Program-made: the position numbers and the translations under genes
Notes under the pieces: generated by a model
Database searches by the model: none
What the model was told of the DNA's origin: nothing
Seen by the model: only the letters and a program-made list of their open reading frames with translations
Shown: one piece after another, positions 35,929-45,255 of the stretch
How the letters are laid out: each line of letters opens with the position of its first letter
Numbering within the stretch: the stretch's first letter is position 1
DNA from: Streptomyces cadmiisoli
GTDB lineage: Bacteria > Actinomycetota > Actinomycetes > Streptomycetales > Streptomycetaceae
NCBI RefSeq assembly: GCF_003261055.1
Contig: NZ_CP030074.1
Coordinates: 806,001 to 870,000, forward strand
Direction of reading: 5' to 3'
Length of the DNA stretch: 64,000 nucleotides

Positions 35929-35969
35929 CCGGAACCGCGGAGGGCGCGAGCCCTGGACCGCGGTTCCGG
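35929..35969. terminator. Bidirectional terminator between the exporter operon and the protease gene
   Basis: A perfect 12-bp stem (CCGGAACCGCGG at 35929-35940, CCGCGGTTCCGG at 35958-35969) encloses a second small hairpin, AGGGC-GCGA-GCCCT. It lies between two convergent genes, 10 bases from the protease stop, and can serve both. Confidence 0.85.
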
Positions 35970-35978
35970 ACCCCCGGC

Positions 35979-38900
35979 CTACTTCGTGAGGTAGGCGTCG
36001 ACGATGGTCTCGTCGACGGTGTTGCCCTGCTTGTCCACGGCCTGGGCCTTGAACGACACGCTGCCGCCGGCCTTGGGATTGGTGACCAGGACCCGGCCGT
36101 CGCGCACGCTCAACTTCTGCCAGTGGGCTCCCTTGTCATAGGAGGCCCACACGCTGAGGGACTTGAGGTTCCTGCCCGCGGCGGAGCCGCTGACGGTCAC
36201 GGGGACCCGCACCTTCGCCCGAGCCTTGCCCGTGTTGTCGAGCGACAGAGCGGGGGTGAAGCGTACGACGGAGGTCGGGAGCTTGGTGATTCCCGGGGCG
36301 AACTCGGAGGAGAACGTCCAGCTCGCGGTCATGCTCGAGGAGACATCGGCGACCGTGCCGCGCTTGACCGAGACGGTCAGCCGGTAGTCTGCCCGCTCGT
36401 TCTCCGCGATGTAGAAGACGTCCATCGGGTAGATGCTGGTGTTGACGAGCTCACCGTTGCGGTAGAGGGACGTTCTCGCGCTCTCGATGGGTGAATTGTT
36501 GTTGCTGATGTTCCCCTCGCTGTCCGAGAAGAGTGGAAGTCGCCCGTCGATTGCCTCGTCGGCCCGGAGCAGCCCGGCGCCCTCCGGGAGGTCCGGTCCG
36601 AAGACACCGACGTTGAACACGTGCTCGTAGGAGCGACCGGGCTTGAACGACCTGGCGGGTGCGGCGTAGTCGGACTCGTAGGTGTCGTTCGCGTCGACCT
36701 GCATGAAGCCCAGTTCCCACGAGGTGTTCCCCGAGAGGAGGTGCATGGTCCCGGTGTAGGGGAGGGCGTGCACGGTGCCGAGGCCGGCACCGCCCTCGGT
36801 GGTCGGCGTGACGAATCCGAACTTGCCCCTGGCGGGTGCTCCGAGCTTCACCTGGACCTTGGCGAACTCCCGGGACTTGGCGTGGTGGGTGAAGCCGGTG
36901 AGGTACCTGTCGCCGGTGGGCTGGTAGACAAGGTGGTACTCGTCGTGGCCGTTGACGCCGGTGGAGAAGGTGGTCATGAGCTGCTGGGTCAGCCGGTCGC
37001 CCGCGGCGGCTTTGGGACCGAGGTGGCCGGTGCGGTACTTCGCGAGGGAGTCGGTGATGACCCCGTAGCGGGTGCCGAAGCCGTCGGGCAGCTCGATGCC
37101 CGCGCTGAAGAGGCTCCAGACCGGCTGGGCGGAACGGTCGGGGACGGTGATGTCGAGCGCCTTGGCGGTGCGTGCGTCCACGGTCACCGTGGTGTCCTTG
37201 GTGACGTCGAGGCTGGGCTGGTTGAACCAGTCACCGCCCTGGTCGTACGAACCCTCCGGGTCGACCCGGACCATGCTGTTGAGGAAGTACCGTCCCTTGG
37301 GGACGCGCACCGAGTGCGTGTTCCCGCCCAGTACGGTGTTGGTGCCCTTCGCGGGTCCCGACAGGCCCTGCAGCTGTGCGTCCCAGGCGGGGGCAGGCGC
37401 GGGGTTGCCCTTGCGGTCCAGGGTCTTGACCGTGACGGTGTACCTCTCCGACTCGCGGTCCACGGCCAGCGCGGTGCCGACGGTCTGGCCGTCGCCGACG
37501 GCTGTGATCCGTCCCGTGAAGGCACCGGTCGTGTCACCGCCGAGGCGGGTGTCGGCGGTGACCTTGACGGTCGCCTCGCCGTGCGCCGGGACGGTGACCT
37601 GGTCGTCCGTGGTGAACATTGCGCCGGGCGCGGGGTTTCCGTCCGGCCCGTTGGCGTCCACGGTCAGCTTCAGGGTGACCGGGGAGTCGCCTGAGTTGTG
37701 GTACGTGAGCTCCTTGGTGAGCGGCTGGTCGTCGGTGTGCGGCCACTGCGCGACACCGTACGAGAGCGACGTCTCGCGGGCGACGACCGTCTGCTTGATC
37801 GCCTTTCGCAGGTCGACCCGGCCCGAGCCCTGCTCGAAGGCCGTGTAGCCGCCGGGCGTCGTCGAGGAGACCAGTGCGTCCTTGATGTCGTCGCCGGTCC
37901 AGTCGGGGTGCTGCTGGACGAGGATGGCGGCGGCGCCGGCGATGTGCGGGGTGGCCATGGAGGTGCCGTTGAGGGCGATGTAACCGTCCGCGACAGTGGG
38001 GGCGACACCGGCCAGGTAGCTGTCGTGCGCGGCCGCGGCCCCGATGGCCACACCGGGCGCCGTCAGATCCGGCTTGATGCCGCTGTCACCGGCGCGCGGG
38101 CCCGTGCTGGAGAACGAAGCCAGCCTGTCCTGCTTGTCCACCGCGCCGACGGTGAGGGCGGCGTCGGCGCTGCCCGGTGAGCCGACCGTGCCGGCTCCCT
38201 GCTCGCCGTTGTTGCCGGCCGCGATGACGAAGAGGGCTCCGCTCTCGGCAGACAGCCGGTTGACGGCCGCCTCCGCCGGATCGATCTCCGGGGAGTCGTA
38301 GGTGCCGAGGCTGAGGTTGACGACGTCCGCCTTCTCGGCGACGGCCCACTCCATGCCCGCGATGATCTGGGACATGCTGCCGCTGCCGTTGTCGCCCAGG
38401 ACCTTGCCGTTGAGGATGTGCGCACCCGGCGCCACACCCTTGTAGGTGCTACCGGACTTGGCGCCGGTGCCGGCCGCGGTGGACGCGACGTGCGTGCCGT
38501 GACCGTGGCGGTCCTCGGCGTCCGGGGACTCGGAGAAGTTGTTCTCGGCGACGACCTGTCCGGCCAGATCGGGGTGGCTGGTGTCGATACCCGTGTCAAG
38601 AACGGCGATGCGCGTGCCGGTGCCGTCGAAACCGGCCGCCCATGCGTCGGGGCCGCCGATCTGGGGGACGCTCTTGTCCAGGCTCGCCTGGACGAGGCTG
38701 TCCAGCCACACCGAGGCGATACCCGGTGCGACGGTGCGCTTCATGTCGTCGGCGGACCCGTTTGTGACGGCGGACCACAGTTCCGCGGTGCCGTTCGCGG
38801 GCGCGGCGACGGCGTCGGCGTTGACGCTCGACAGCGTGCGCCGGACCTCGGCACCGCCGGTGGAGCGCAGGGCCGTCCTGGCCGCCGGACCGGCCGCGTC

Positions 38901-39356
38901 ATACATCACGATGAGCCGCAGGTCATGGCGGTGCGCGTAGGCCGGCGCGCTCAGTGTGGTGATGTCGAACAGACGCCGGTCCACCTTTCCGCTCTGGACG
39001 AGGTCCCGGGCGTCATCGGGCAGGGCGTAGGTGTGGCCGTCGCGGGTCTCCACCCGGATGGCTATGTCCTCCCGGCCCTTGGCGAGTCGCGCGGCGACGA
39101 TCTCGCCCTTGGCGTTCACCGCGATCCTGTCGCCGGTGATCAGTGGGATCCACCGGTGCACGCCGGTACCGGCCGGAGTCCCCTCGATCTCAGAGGCCGT
39201 TCCGAAGGCCGAAACCGACGCCGAGAACGGCGTGGCCGACGATGCCGAGCTGGCAGGGGTGGCAAATGCCAGGGACGCCGAGGGGTTAGCGGCGACCAGC
39301 AGCATGCCAATTCCCAAGACCGTGCCGATAGCAGGTCTCTTGGACGTGAATTTCAC
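35979..39356 (-). CDS. Secreted subtilisin-family (S8) serine protease, large
   Basis: About 1125 aa from the GTG at 39356, chosen because GAGAGG lies just upstream and a signal peptide follows (VKFTSKR, then GTVLGIGMLLVAA, Ala-rich cleavage region). A prodomain occupies about 40-215. The peptidase S8 domain holds the catalytic Asp in VLDTGID (near 254), His in HGHGTH (near 286), the oxyanion Asn in AAGNNGE and Ser in NGTSMATPH (near 465). Some 600 C-terminal residues form beta-rich repeats of the kind seen in Streptomyces subtilases. It is an extracellular protein degrader. Upstream ATGs are possible but would precede the signal peptide. The gene converges on the exporter operon and nothing links it to the NRPS. 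Confidence 0.92.
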   Translation of the reverse strand: MKFTSKRPAIGTVLGIGMLLVAANPSASLAFATPASSASSATPFSASVSAFGTASEIEGTPAGTGVHRWIPLITGDRIAVNAKGEIVAARLAKGREDIAIRVETRDGHTYALPDDARDLVQSGKVDRRLFDITTLSAPAYAHRHDLRLIVMYDAAGPAARTALRSTGGAEVRRTLSSVNADAVAAPANGTAELWSAVTNGSADDMKRTVAPGIASVWLDSLVQASLDKSVPQIGGPDAWAAGFDGTGTRIAVLDTGIDTSHPDLAGQVVAENNFSESPDAEDRHGHGTHVASTAAGTGAKSGSTYKGVAPGAHILNGKVLGDNGSGSMSQIIAGMEWAVAEKADVVNLSLGTYDSPEIDPAEAAVNRLSAESGALFVIAAGNNGEQGAGTVGSPGSADAALTVGAVDKQDRLASFSSTGPRAGDSGIKPDLTAPGVAIGAAAAHDSYLAGVAPTVADGYIALNGTSMATPHIAGAAAILVQQHPDWTGDDIKDALVSSTTPGGYTAFEQGSGRVDLRKAIKQTVVARETSLSYGVAQWPHTDDQPLTKELTYHNSGDSPVTLKLTVDANGPDGNPAPGAMFTTDDQVTVPAHGEATVKVTADTRLGGDTTGAFTGRITAVGDGQTVGTALAVDRESERYTVTVKTLDRKGNPAPAPAWDAQLQGLSGPAKGTNTVLGGNTHSVRVPKGRYFLNSMVRVDPEGSYDQGGDWFNQPSLDVTKDTTVTVDARTAKALDITVPDRSAQPVWSLFSAGIELPDGFGTRYGVITDSLAKYRTGHLGPKAAAGDRLTQQLMTTFSTGVNGHDEYHLVYQPTGDRYLTGFTHHAKSREFAKVQVKLGAPARGKFGFVTPTTEGGAGLGTVHALPYTGTMHLLSGNTSWELGFMQVDANDTYESDYAAPARSFKPGRSYEHVFNVGVFGPDLPEGAGLLRADEAIDGRLPLFSDSEGNISNNNSPIESARTSLYRNGELVNTSIYPMDVFYIAENERADYRLTVSVKRGTVADVSSSMTASWTFSSEFAPGITKLPTSVVRFTPALSLDNTGKARAKVRVPVTVSGSAAGRNLKSLSVWASYDKGAHWQKLSVRDGRVLVTNPKAGGSVSFKAQAVDKQGNTVDETIVDAYLTK

Positions 39357-39579
39357 GGTTTCCTCTCGTTCATTCACCCCGCGTCGGCGCATGGGTTTCG
39401 CCGTGGACCTGGGGTGCACGGCACAGAGAAGCACCAGCTCCGAGGGGGTGTCAACGCGTTGATCTTGAATAGCGGCATGGTGGACGGGTGGCCAACAGGT
39501 GAGTTGTATACGGCATTACCGCACTCATCGACCCCGAGCCGCCCGCCGGCCGGTAAGACAGGGACAGACCACGTATCAC

Positions 39580-39764
39580 CTGCGGAAGGCATTCCCGACG
39601 ACCCCGAATCGGTCCGCCATGCCGACGACTACCGGCTCGAATACAACACGATCCACCGCCCCCACGGGGCGCTTGCCTGGAACCGGCCTGCCGACGTCCA
39701 CACCGGCCGGTCCGAACCTCTCGTCATCATGTTTCCGAAACCCGGAAACATGCCGGTTACTTGA
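39580..39764 (+). pseudogene. IS3/IS481-type integrase C-terminal fragment
   Basis: The plus strand encodes HADDYRLEYNTIHRPHGALA, WNRPADVHTG and a few more residues to a stop at 39764. This is the C-terminal end of DDE integrases, where YN-T-RPH-AL is the hallmark. Nothing upstream belongs to the same transposase, so only the tail remains. Confidence 0.7.
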
Positions 39765-39917
39765 CGCGGGGCACCACAACCCACCCCACCAATCGCTCCG
39801 GGTTTGGTGTCGAGCGGGATGTCACGCGTTGACGCGTTCACCGGCGTGGGTGTGTGGGTCTTTGACGTGCTCCCCGGCCTGAGAAGTCATCTCATTTGGC
39901 CGGGTGAGCAGCACGGC

Positions 39918-40274
39918 GTGGCGAGGATCGTCGAGCGGCTGGTGTCGGACGAGTTGTGGGAGCTGTTCCAGCAAGTGGCGCCGGAGGCGCCGTTGTGCCC
40001 CCAGGGGGCCCGGCGTCGGCACGGCGACCGCGAAGTGCTGGCCGCAATCGTTTTAGTGGCGACCTCAGGCTGCACGTGGCAGCAGTTGCCGAGCACGTCG
40101 TTCGGGCCGTCCGGCGCGACGGCTCACCGCCGCTTCACCGAGTGGACGAAGGCCCAAGTGTGGGCCAGACTCCACCGCCTGGTCCCCGACGAACTCGGAG
40201 CCCGCGGCCATCTGAACTGGTCCCGGTGCGTCATCGGCTCGGTCAACATGCGGGCCCTGAAAAGGGGGAGCTGA
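39918..40274 (+). pseudogene. IS5-family OrfA (DUF4096) remnant
   Basis: Starting at a GTG the product reads VARIVERLVSDELWELFQQV, RRRHGDREVLAAIVLVATSG, CTWQQLPSTSFGPSGATAHR and RFTEWTKAQVWARLHRLV, ending MRALKRGS. This is the standard OrfA of Streptomyces IS5-type elements, normally followed by OrfB through a frameshift. Here the OrfB beginning (LTGRSPV) is visible for a few codons after 40274 and then lost. The element is truncated and cannot move by itself. Confidence 0.85.
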
Positions 40275-40404
40275 CAGGCCGGAGCCCGGTCGCGCCCCCC
40301 GACAACCACCGTTGTGCCTCTCGGGGCACTGGCGACAGTGGAACCGGGAGTTCGGCAGTAGCCCCTGCGTTACCGCGCCTGCCCCTGCGGATCGGCGGCT
40401 CGGT

Positions 40405-43400
40405 CTACGTCCCCGCGTGGACGTACGCCGCCCAGATGTGCGGCCGGTCCGGGATGCGGCGCCGTAGCTGTCGGACTGTGTCGTGCAGGGCGTGCGCGAC
40501 GCCGACACTGTCGGCGGCCGTCGTACGCCGATAGAAGTCCCGCGTCATATGGTCCGCATGTGTGCTGTCAATCTCCCACAGCGTGCCGACCGCTGCCGGA
40601 AAGCCGGCCAGCAGGAACGAACTCGTCACGTGGATGGCTTCGTCCGTGAGGCGTTCGGTGGTGCGTGCGGTGCCGCAAGCCGCCAGAAAGGCGAGCTGTG
40701 CCGAGCGCGGGCGGGCCCGGCAGATGTCCAGGACCGAGACCGGCTCGCCGCTGGGCAGGTGCAGGAGGGCGCCGGAGGGTTCCGTCGGGTCGGTGGCCGC
40801 GTGGCAGCCGAAGTGCGCCCACGAGGCGTCGTGCAGTGCGGCGAGCACGGCCGCACGGGTGGCCTTCGGCCCGGTCAACGGTGCTGGTGCGCCTAGGAGT
40901 TCAGCCGCGTAATCGGCGGCCGCCGCGACTCCGGGGAGGTCGGCTTCGGGCGCGGCGACCAGCAGAACGCTGCCGTGGTCGGGTGTGCCGCGACTCCGGG
41001 CCCGGGCCCGGGCGTACGCCAGGGTCTGCAGGCCGGGCGCATACGACGACACCACGGTGTCGAGAGCGGCGCCGCACCCGCCTTCGGCGCAGTCGGGCGC
41101 CGTGCACTGGGCCGCATGCAGCGGCAGGGCGTTGAACGGGCCTGTGGGCACCCACCAGATGCGCGGCCACACGCCGTGGCGCGGGACGGGCTCCACCGCT
41201 CCGATGGACTCCAGCACAGGGTGCACGATCCTGTGCCAGGTCCACGCCAGAGTCTCGCGGACCTCTTTCCCCGCGACGACGAGCTGGAGGGGAGAGGGGC
41301 GAGAGGCGCCCTGCGCGTTGATGGCGTCCACGGCGTCGCGTAGTCGGCGGGCAGCGTTGGTGATCTCGTCCGGTTCGACTTCGAGCGGGCGGGCGGTGAT
41401 CGACCGGGGGGTGACGACGAGGGCATGGCAAAAGTGCTTGCCGTGGTTGAGGACGACGATGGGGCCTTCGGCCGCGAGGGCCTTCGACTCCCCGGCGGTC
41501 AGTGGTTGGAGGAAGCCCTCGAACCCCGGTCGCGTGCGGATGCGCCGTACGAGGTCGTCGAGTTCGTTGGATGCGCGCAGGCCTGCCAGCCGGGCCCACT
41601 CGGCGCCCCCGGCGTCGGCCGTTTCGGGCCGCGCGTCGAGCTGATCGGTCAGCAGCTCGAACTCGTCCGCCAGCTCGGGATGGGCGGCGCGCAGGTCGCC
41701 GATGTCGACGCGGGCCTCGATGCGGCGGGCCAGCAGCAGACCTCGGCCGCGCTCCAGCAGTTCGGCGGCACGGTCGACATCTGGGCCCTCGACGGTACGG
41801 TCCAGGGCGGCGAGGTCGGCGAGGTCGGGCGGGGCCTGCCCGGTCTCGAGTGCCCGCAGGCCTTGGTTCAGGACATGCAGCCGGTCGACGACACGTGAGG
41901 CGGACTCGCGCAATTCGAGGCGGGAGAGGATCAGTGCCACGACCGTCCTGATGTCCCCCTCGAACGTTGACAGACCGTGCTCGGCGGACGCCTGGTCGCT
42001 GCCCCGGTCGGTGAGGGCGGCCATCGCCTCGACGGCCGCCTCGAGATGTGCCAGCGCCAAATCGACGCGCGGCTTCGCGCGGGCCAGCGCACCGGCCGCC
42101 GCACCGATCTCGCCGTGGGCGCGCATCGACACCGGGGTCGCGGGGCCGTCCCAGCCGCCGAACTCCGCGTGGCCGGCGAGGCGGGACCGGATGGGGTCGA
42201 GGAGGGCGGTGAGCGGACCGAACAGTCCTCCGCCGTCCGCTCGTGCCGCTGCGGGACCGGGCAGCTCCGTGCCGGGCACCTCCGTGCCGGACACTTCTGG
42301 AAGGCTGCCCCGGCCGATGAAGGCGAGGAACAGGCGTAACGTGCCGGCCATGTCGATCGGGAACCCGTGCTGCGTCACCTCCTCCAGGACGTGGCTCAGT
42401 CCCTCCGCCTCGGCGATCAGGGCCTGCACCCGCTCCGGTTCCGTGGCGCGGAGGGCGACAGCACGCTGCATGAGGGCCTGAGCGAGCGTCATCGTCACGA
42501 GGAACCGCATCGGGTGCCCGGCGGGGCATGCCTGGAAGGTCCGGCGGCACTGCTCGACCACCTCATCGGTGAGGTCGGGCCGTGGGCCGCCGCCCGGCCC
42601 CACGGTCTCGACGAGGTCGACGTACGCGTCGCCCATCAGGTCGTACCAGGCCCGTTCCTCGCCCGGTGTCACGGCACGCGTGATCTCCCGTATTCTCCGG
42701 GCGATCCGCCGGGCCCGTTCGAGCTGGGCCGGTTCATGGCCCAACAGGTAGTTCTGCAGGGCGTTGTGGAACTCGGTGCGCGCCGAGAGGAGTTCCCTGT
42801 CGGTCTCGGTTGCCACCATGCCGCCGTACGGGGCTGAATCCTCGGGTGTGAGCGGGCCGGGGTCGGGCGCCGAGGCGAGCAGGGCAGCCGCCTCGCGCGC
42901 GCCTTCCGCGTCGAAGGTGCCCGCCGACAGTGCGGTGAGGGCCTGGGCGAGGCTCTGGTCGAACTGGCCGGCCAGGTCGGGTGTGCGGGCGCGTGCGTAG
43001 CGCAGCAGCTCGACGATCTCTTCGAGTACGGCGGGATCGGGCTGCTCGGCGCTGCGGGCGGACAGAGCGCTGCCGAGCGCGCCCGCCAGGTACGGTCGTA
43101 GGAGGACGTCGTCCTCGTCCGTCGTCGCGAGCAGCTCCCGGATGGTCTCGATGTCGGAGTCCAGGTTCTCCGGAGCATCGAGACGGACGTCGTTCAGGCG
43201 TGACAACTGCGCCATCATCATGCGTAGTTCGTCGGGGAGCTCCTCACCCGGTACGTCGTGCCCGGTGGCCGCGATGACGGCGGCGGGCAGCGCCACATGA
43301 AACAGTTCGTTCCGCAGCAGGTCCGAAGCCGGGAATCCGGGCGGGGCGACGGCCAGGACCTCCTCGGTCAGCTCCCGGCACTCCGCGTCGAGCAGAGCGG

Positions 43401-44796
43401 CGCGGGCCGGCACACTGCTGCGCAGTGCCTCCGCCCGCATCCCGGTGAGCGCTGCCAGTACGGCGACGTAGGCGTGGCGGTTCGGGCGGTCCGCGGGGAG
43501 GGCGGCGAGAGCGGTGCGATAGCGGGCGATGTGCTCGTCGGAGGTGTCGTCGGGCGTGAATCCGGCGGCCAGGCCGACGACCTCGAGATCGATGTCGACC
43601 GTCCTGCCCTCGCGTGCGGCACTCTCCCGTACCCGCTCGACGAAGCGCTCGAGAAGCGGCACCAGCCGCTCCAGGTCGTCCGGGTCCTCACTGCGGCTCA
43701 GCCGCTGCAACTCCCGCTGATCGTCGAGTATGTCACGGTAGCTTTCGGCCAACTCGCCGCTGGAGTCAGTGAGGTCCATGGACTCCATGAAGGCATCCGT
43801 GTCCTCGCGCTCGCGCGCGAAGGCCGCGAGCGCCCGGCTCAGCGCGGCGGTCACCTGGCGGTGTGCGGGATGCCCGGCGGGGGTGGTCTCCAGGGCCGTA
43901 CGCAGTCGTCGTACGGCGCAGGCGATACGGCCCGTGTCCTGCTCCGCGATGCCCGCCTCCGCGATGGCCGTGCCGACGACCAGGTCGCGTTCGCCGGGCC
44001 AGCTGACGGGGTGGATCTCCAGCATGCGCAGGAAACGCAGCCCTTCGGCAGCCTCCGGGGTCAGCGCGCCGTCGTGTGCGGAAGCCAGCCGTTCGACACG
44101 GGCGAGCCGGGGTGTGCCGAGCAGCCGGGCGGAGTCCACCACTGTGCGCAGGGTGGCCGCGGCGACGGCCCGCGCCTCCGCGGGGTCGAACAAGCCCGGG
44201 TCGACGGCGGCGAGCCGCTCGCACACCGCCCGCCCGTACCGGGCCGCGGCGGCCAGCCCGTCCGGGTCCGCCGCGAACTGGAAACGTGTGATGTGGAGGT
44301 CGTGGGCCTGGACGGCCAGCTCCAAGAACCCCACGTGGTCTTCGGGGTGGAAGCACTCGAACGCCATGTCCGACCAGGCCAGCGCGGCCTCCAGGGCGGC
44401 GGCCTGCCCGTCGCCTGCGGCACCGGCGTACGTCGAGCTCATCAGACACGCGAACCGCGCCTCGTGGGACGGGTCGGCGGAGTCGAAGCCTTCCCTCAGG
44501 GCTTCGGGGAACCCTGCGCCCTCGGGGACACGCGGGCACAGGTAGCCGAACGTCCCGAACACGACGGTCTGGTTCTGTGCCGCGTCGGGATCCTCCGCGC
44601 CCTGGTGCCGGGACCAGAAGGTCCAGAAGACGGCGGCGACCGAGTCGAGGTCGACCGGGTGCTCTGGAGACGGCGCGGCCTCACGCAGCAGAGCCAGCGC
44701 ATCGGCCACGGCCTCCGGATCGCGCAGGCACGCGGGGTCACGGGTGTTCTGAGTCATGACAAGGCGTGCGACCACTTGTTTCCGAAGCTCGGACAT
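40405..44796 (-). CDS. CHAT-domain (caspase-like) protein with long alpha-helical N-terminal region
   Basis: About 1463 aa. The C-terminal 330 residues are a CHAT domain: NALPLHAAQC, YAPGLQTLAYARAR, catalytic His in AHFGCHA (near 1328) and catalytic Cys in LAACGTAR (near 1371), then AGFPAAVGTLWEIDS. The rest is helical and repeat-like (many LERLVPLLERF-type helices), plausibly a TPR-like sensor. CHAT proteins are cysteine peptidases of the caspase/separase fold; several act in bacterial conflict or regulated cell death. Start: the second of two ATGs at 44799/44796 is preceded by AAGGA. The gene is divergent, with 37 bases between, from a small zinc-ribbon gene and a membrane protein gene. Target unknown. 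Confidence 0.88.
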   Translation of the reverse strand: MSELRKQVVARLVMTQNTRDPACLRDPEAVADALALLREAAPSPEHPVDLDSVAAVFWTFWSRHQGAEDPDAAQNQTVVFGTFGYLCPRVPEGAGFPEALREGFDSADPSHEARFACLMSSTYAGAAGDGQAAALEAALAWSDMAFECFHPEDHVGFLELAVQAHDLHITRFQFAADPDGLAAAARYGRAVCERLAAVDPGLFDPAEARAVAAATLRTVVDSARLLGTPRLARVERLASAHDGALTPEAAEGLRFLRMLEIHPVSWPGERDLVVGTAIAEAGIAEQDTGRIACAVRRLRTALETTPAGHPAHRQVTAALSRALAAFAREREDTDAFMESMDLTDSSGELAESYRDILDDQRELQRLSRSEDPDDLERLVPLLERFVERVRESAAREGRTVDIDLEVVGLAAGFTPDDTSDEHIARYRTALAALPADRPNRHAYVAVLAALTGMRAEALRSSVPARAALLDAECRELTEEVLAVAPPGFPASDLLRNELFHVALPAAVIAATGHDVPGEELPDELRMMMAQLSRLNDVRLDAPENLDSDIETIRELLATTDEDDVLLRPYLAGALGSALSARSAEQPDPAVLEEIVELLRYARARTPDLAGQFDQSLAQALTALSAGTFDAEGAREAAALLASAPDPGPLTPEDSAPYGGMVATETDRELLSARTEFHNALQNYLLGHEPAQLERARRIARRIREITRAVTPGEERAWYDLMGDAYVDLVETVGPGGGPRPDLTDEVVEQCRRTFQACPAGHPMRFLVTMTLAQALMQRAVALRATEPERVQALIAEAEGLSHVLEEVTQHGFPIDMAGTLRLFLAFIGRGSLPEVSGTEVPGTELPGPAAARADGGGLFGPLTALLDPIRSRLAGHAEFGGWDGPATPVSMRAHGEIGAAAGALARAKPRVDLALAHLEAAVEAMAALTDRGSDQASAEHGLSTFEGDIRTVVALILSRLELRESASRVVDRLHVLNQGLRALETGQAPPDLADLAALDRTVEGPDVDRAAELLERGRGLLLARRIEARVDIGDLRAAHPELADEFELLTDQLDARPETADAGGAEWARLAGLRASNELDDLVRRIRTRPGFEGFLQPLTAGESKALAAEGPIVVLNHGKHFCHALVVTPRSITARPLEVEPDEITNAARRLRDAVDAINAQGASRPSPLQLVVAGKEVRETLAWTWHRIVHPVLESIGAVEPVPRHGVWPRIWWVPTGPFNALPLHAAQCTAPDCAEGGCGAALDTVVSSYAPGLQTLAYARARARSRGTPDHGSVLLVAAPEADLPGVAAAADYAAELLGAPAPLTGPKATRAAVLAALHDASWAHFGCHAATDPTEPSGALLHLPSGEPVSVLDICRARPRSAQLAFLAACGTARTTERLTDEAIHVTSSFLLAGFPAAVGTLWEIDSTHADHMTRDFYRRTTAADSVGVAHALHDTVRQLRRRIPDRPHIWAAYVHAGT

Positions 44797-44833
44797 CATT
44801 CCTTACATTAGTCTGACCAACAGTCAGGGGACA

Positions 44834-45250
44834 GTGTTTCTAGAGACGTTCGGGGAGGCCGACGTGGGGGACGGAGCGAAGGCGCGCAGGGTGTACGAGG
44901 GTGCCGTGGAGTATCTGTGCCGCCATGTCGAGGAGTTGCGCCCTCTGATCGCCCCCGCCGTCTGGGAATCGGCCTACCCGGTCGTACGGGATGCGGACCC
45001 GGCTGACACCGAGTGGCGGGATGCCGTACACGCACTGCACGATGCGGTCGAGGCGGCCGACATCCCGAACGGACTCGGGCTGCCGGCCATCATGGGTGTG
45101 GGCGACTGGCCCGACGCTCCCACACCGCGGTCGGTCGGCTGGGTCTGCCCCTCGAGCCGCTGCGCTCGGGTCGAACTGCGGGACGGAGCCGCCTCCCCGG
45201 CACCGGTCTGCACCCTGGGCGGAGGCCCCATGCGCCTGGTGGAGGGCTGA
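44834..45250 (+). CDS. Small CHAT-associated protein with C-terminal zinc-ribbon-like Cys motif
   Basis: 138 aa from the GTG at 44834, which has AGGGG a few bases upstream. Earlier starts would run into the CHAT gene. An acidic helical N-terminal part (ARRVYEGAVEYLCRHVEELR) is followed by a Cys-containing end: VGWVCPSSRCARVEL and APVCTLGGGPM. The CPxxRC pair and the later Cys resemble a small metal-binding ribbon, though only three cysteines are evident. It lies 5 bases before the membrane protein gene and divergent from the CHAT gene, so the three probably work together. I do not know a named family for it. Confidence 0.7.
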   Translation: MFLETFGEADVGDGAKARRVYEGAVEYLCRHVEELRPLIAPAVWESAYPVVRDADPADTEWRDAVHALHDAVEAADIPNGLGLPAIMGVGDWPDAPTPRSVGWVCPSSRCARVELRDGAASPAPVCTLGGGPMRLVEG

Positions 45251-45255
45251 CAGCG

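Noticed and set aside
38418..39764. 448-codon plus-strand frame across the protease N-terminus
   Set aside because: Most of it is antisense to the protease. Only its last 60 codons (39580-39764) match a known protein, an integrase tail, which is listed separately.
40901..42550. 549-codon minus-strand frame inside the CHAT gene
   Set aside because: It overlaps the CHAT reading frame in another phase, is rich in Arg and Pro and has no domain.
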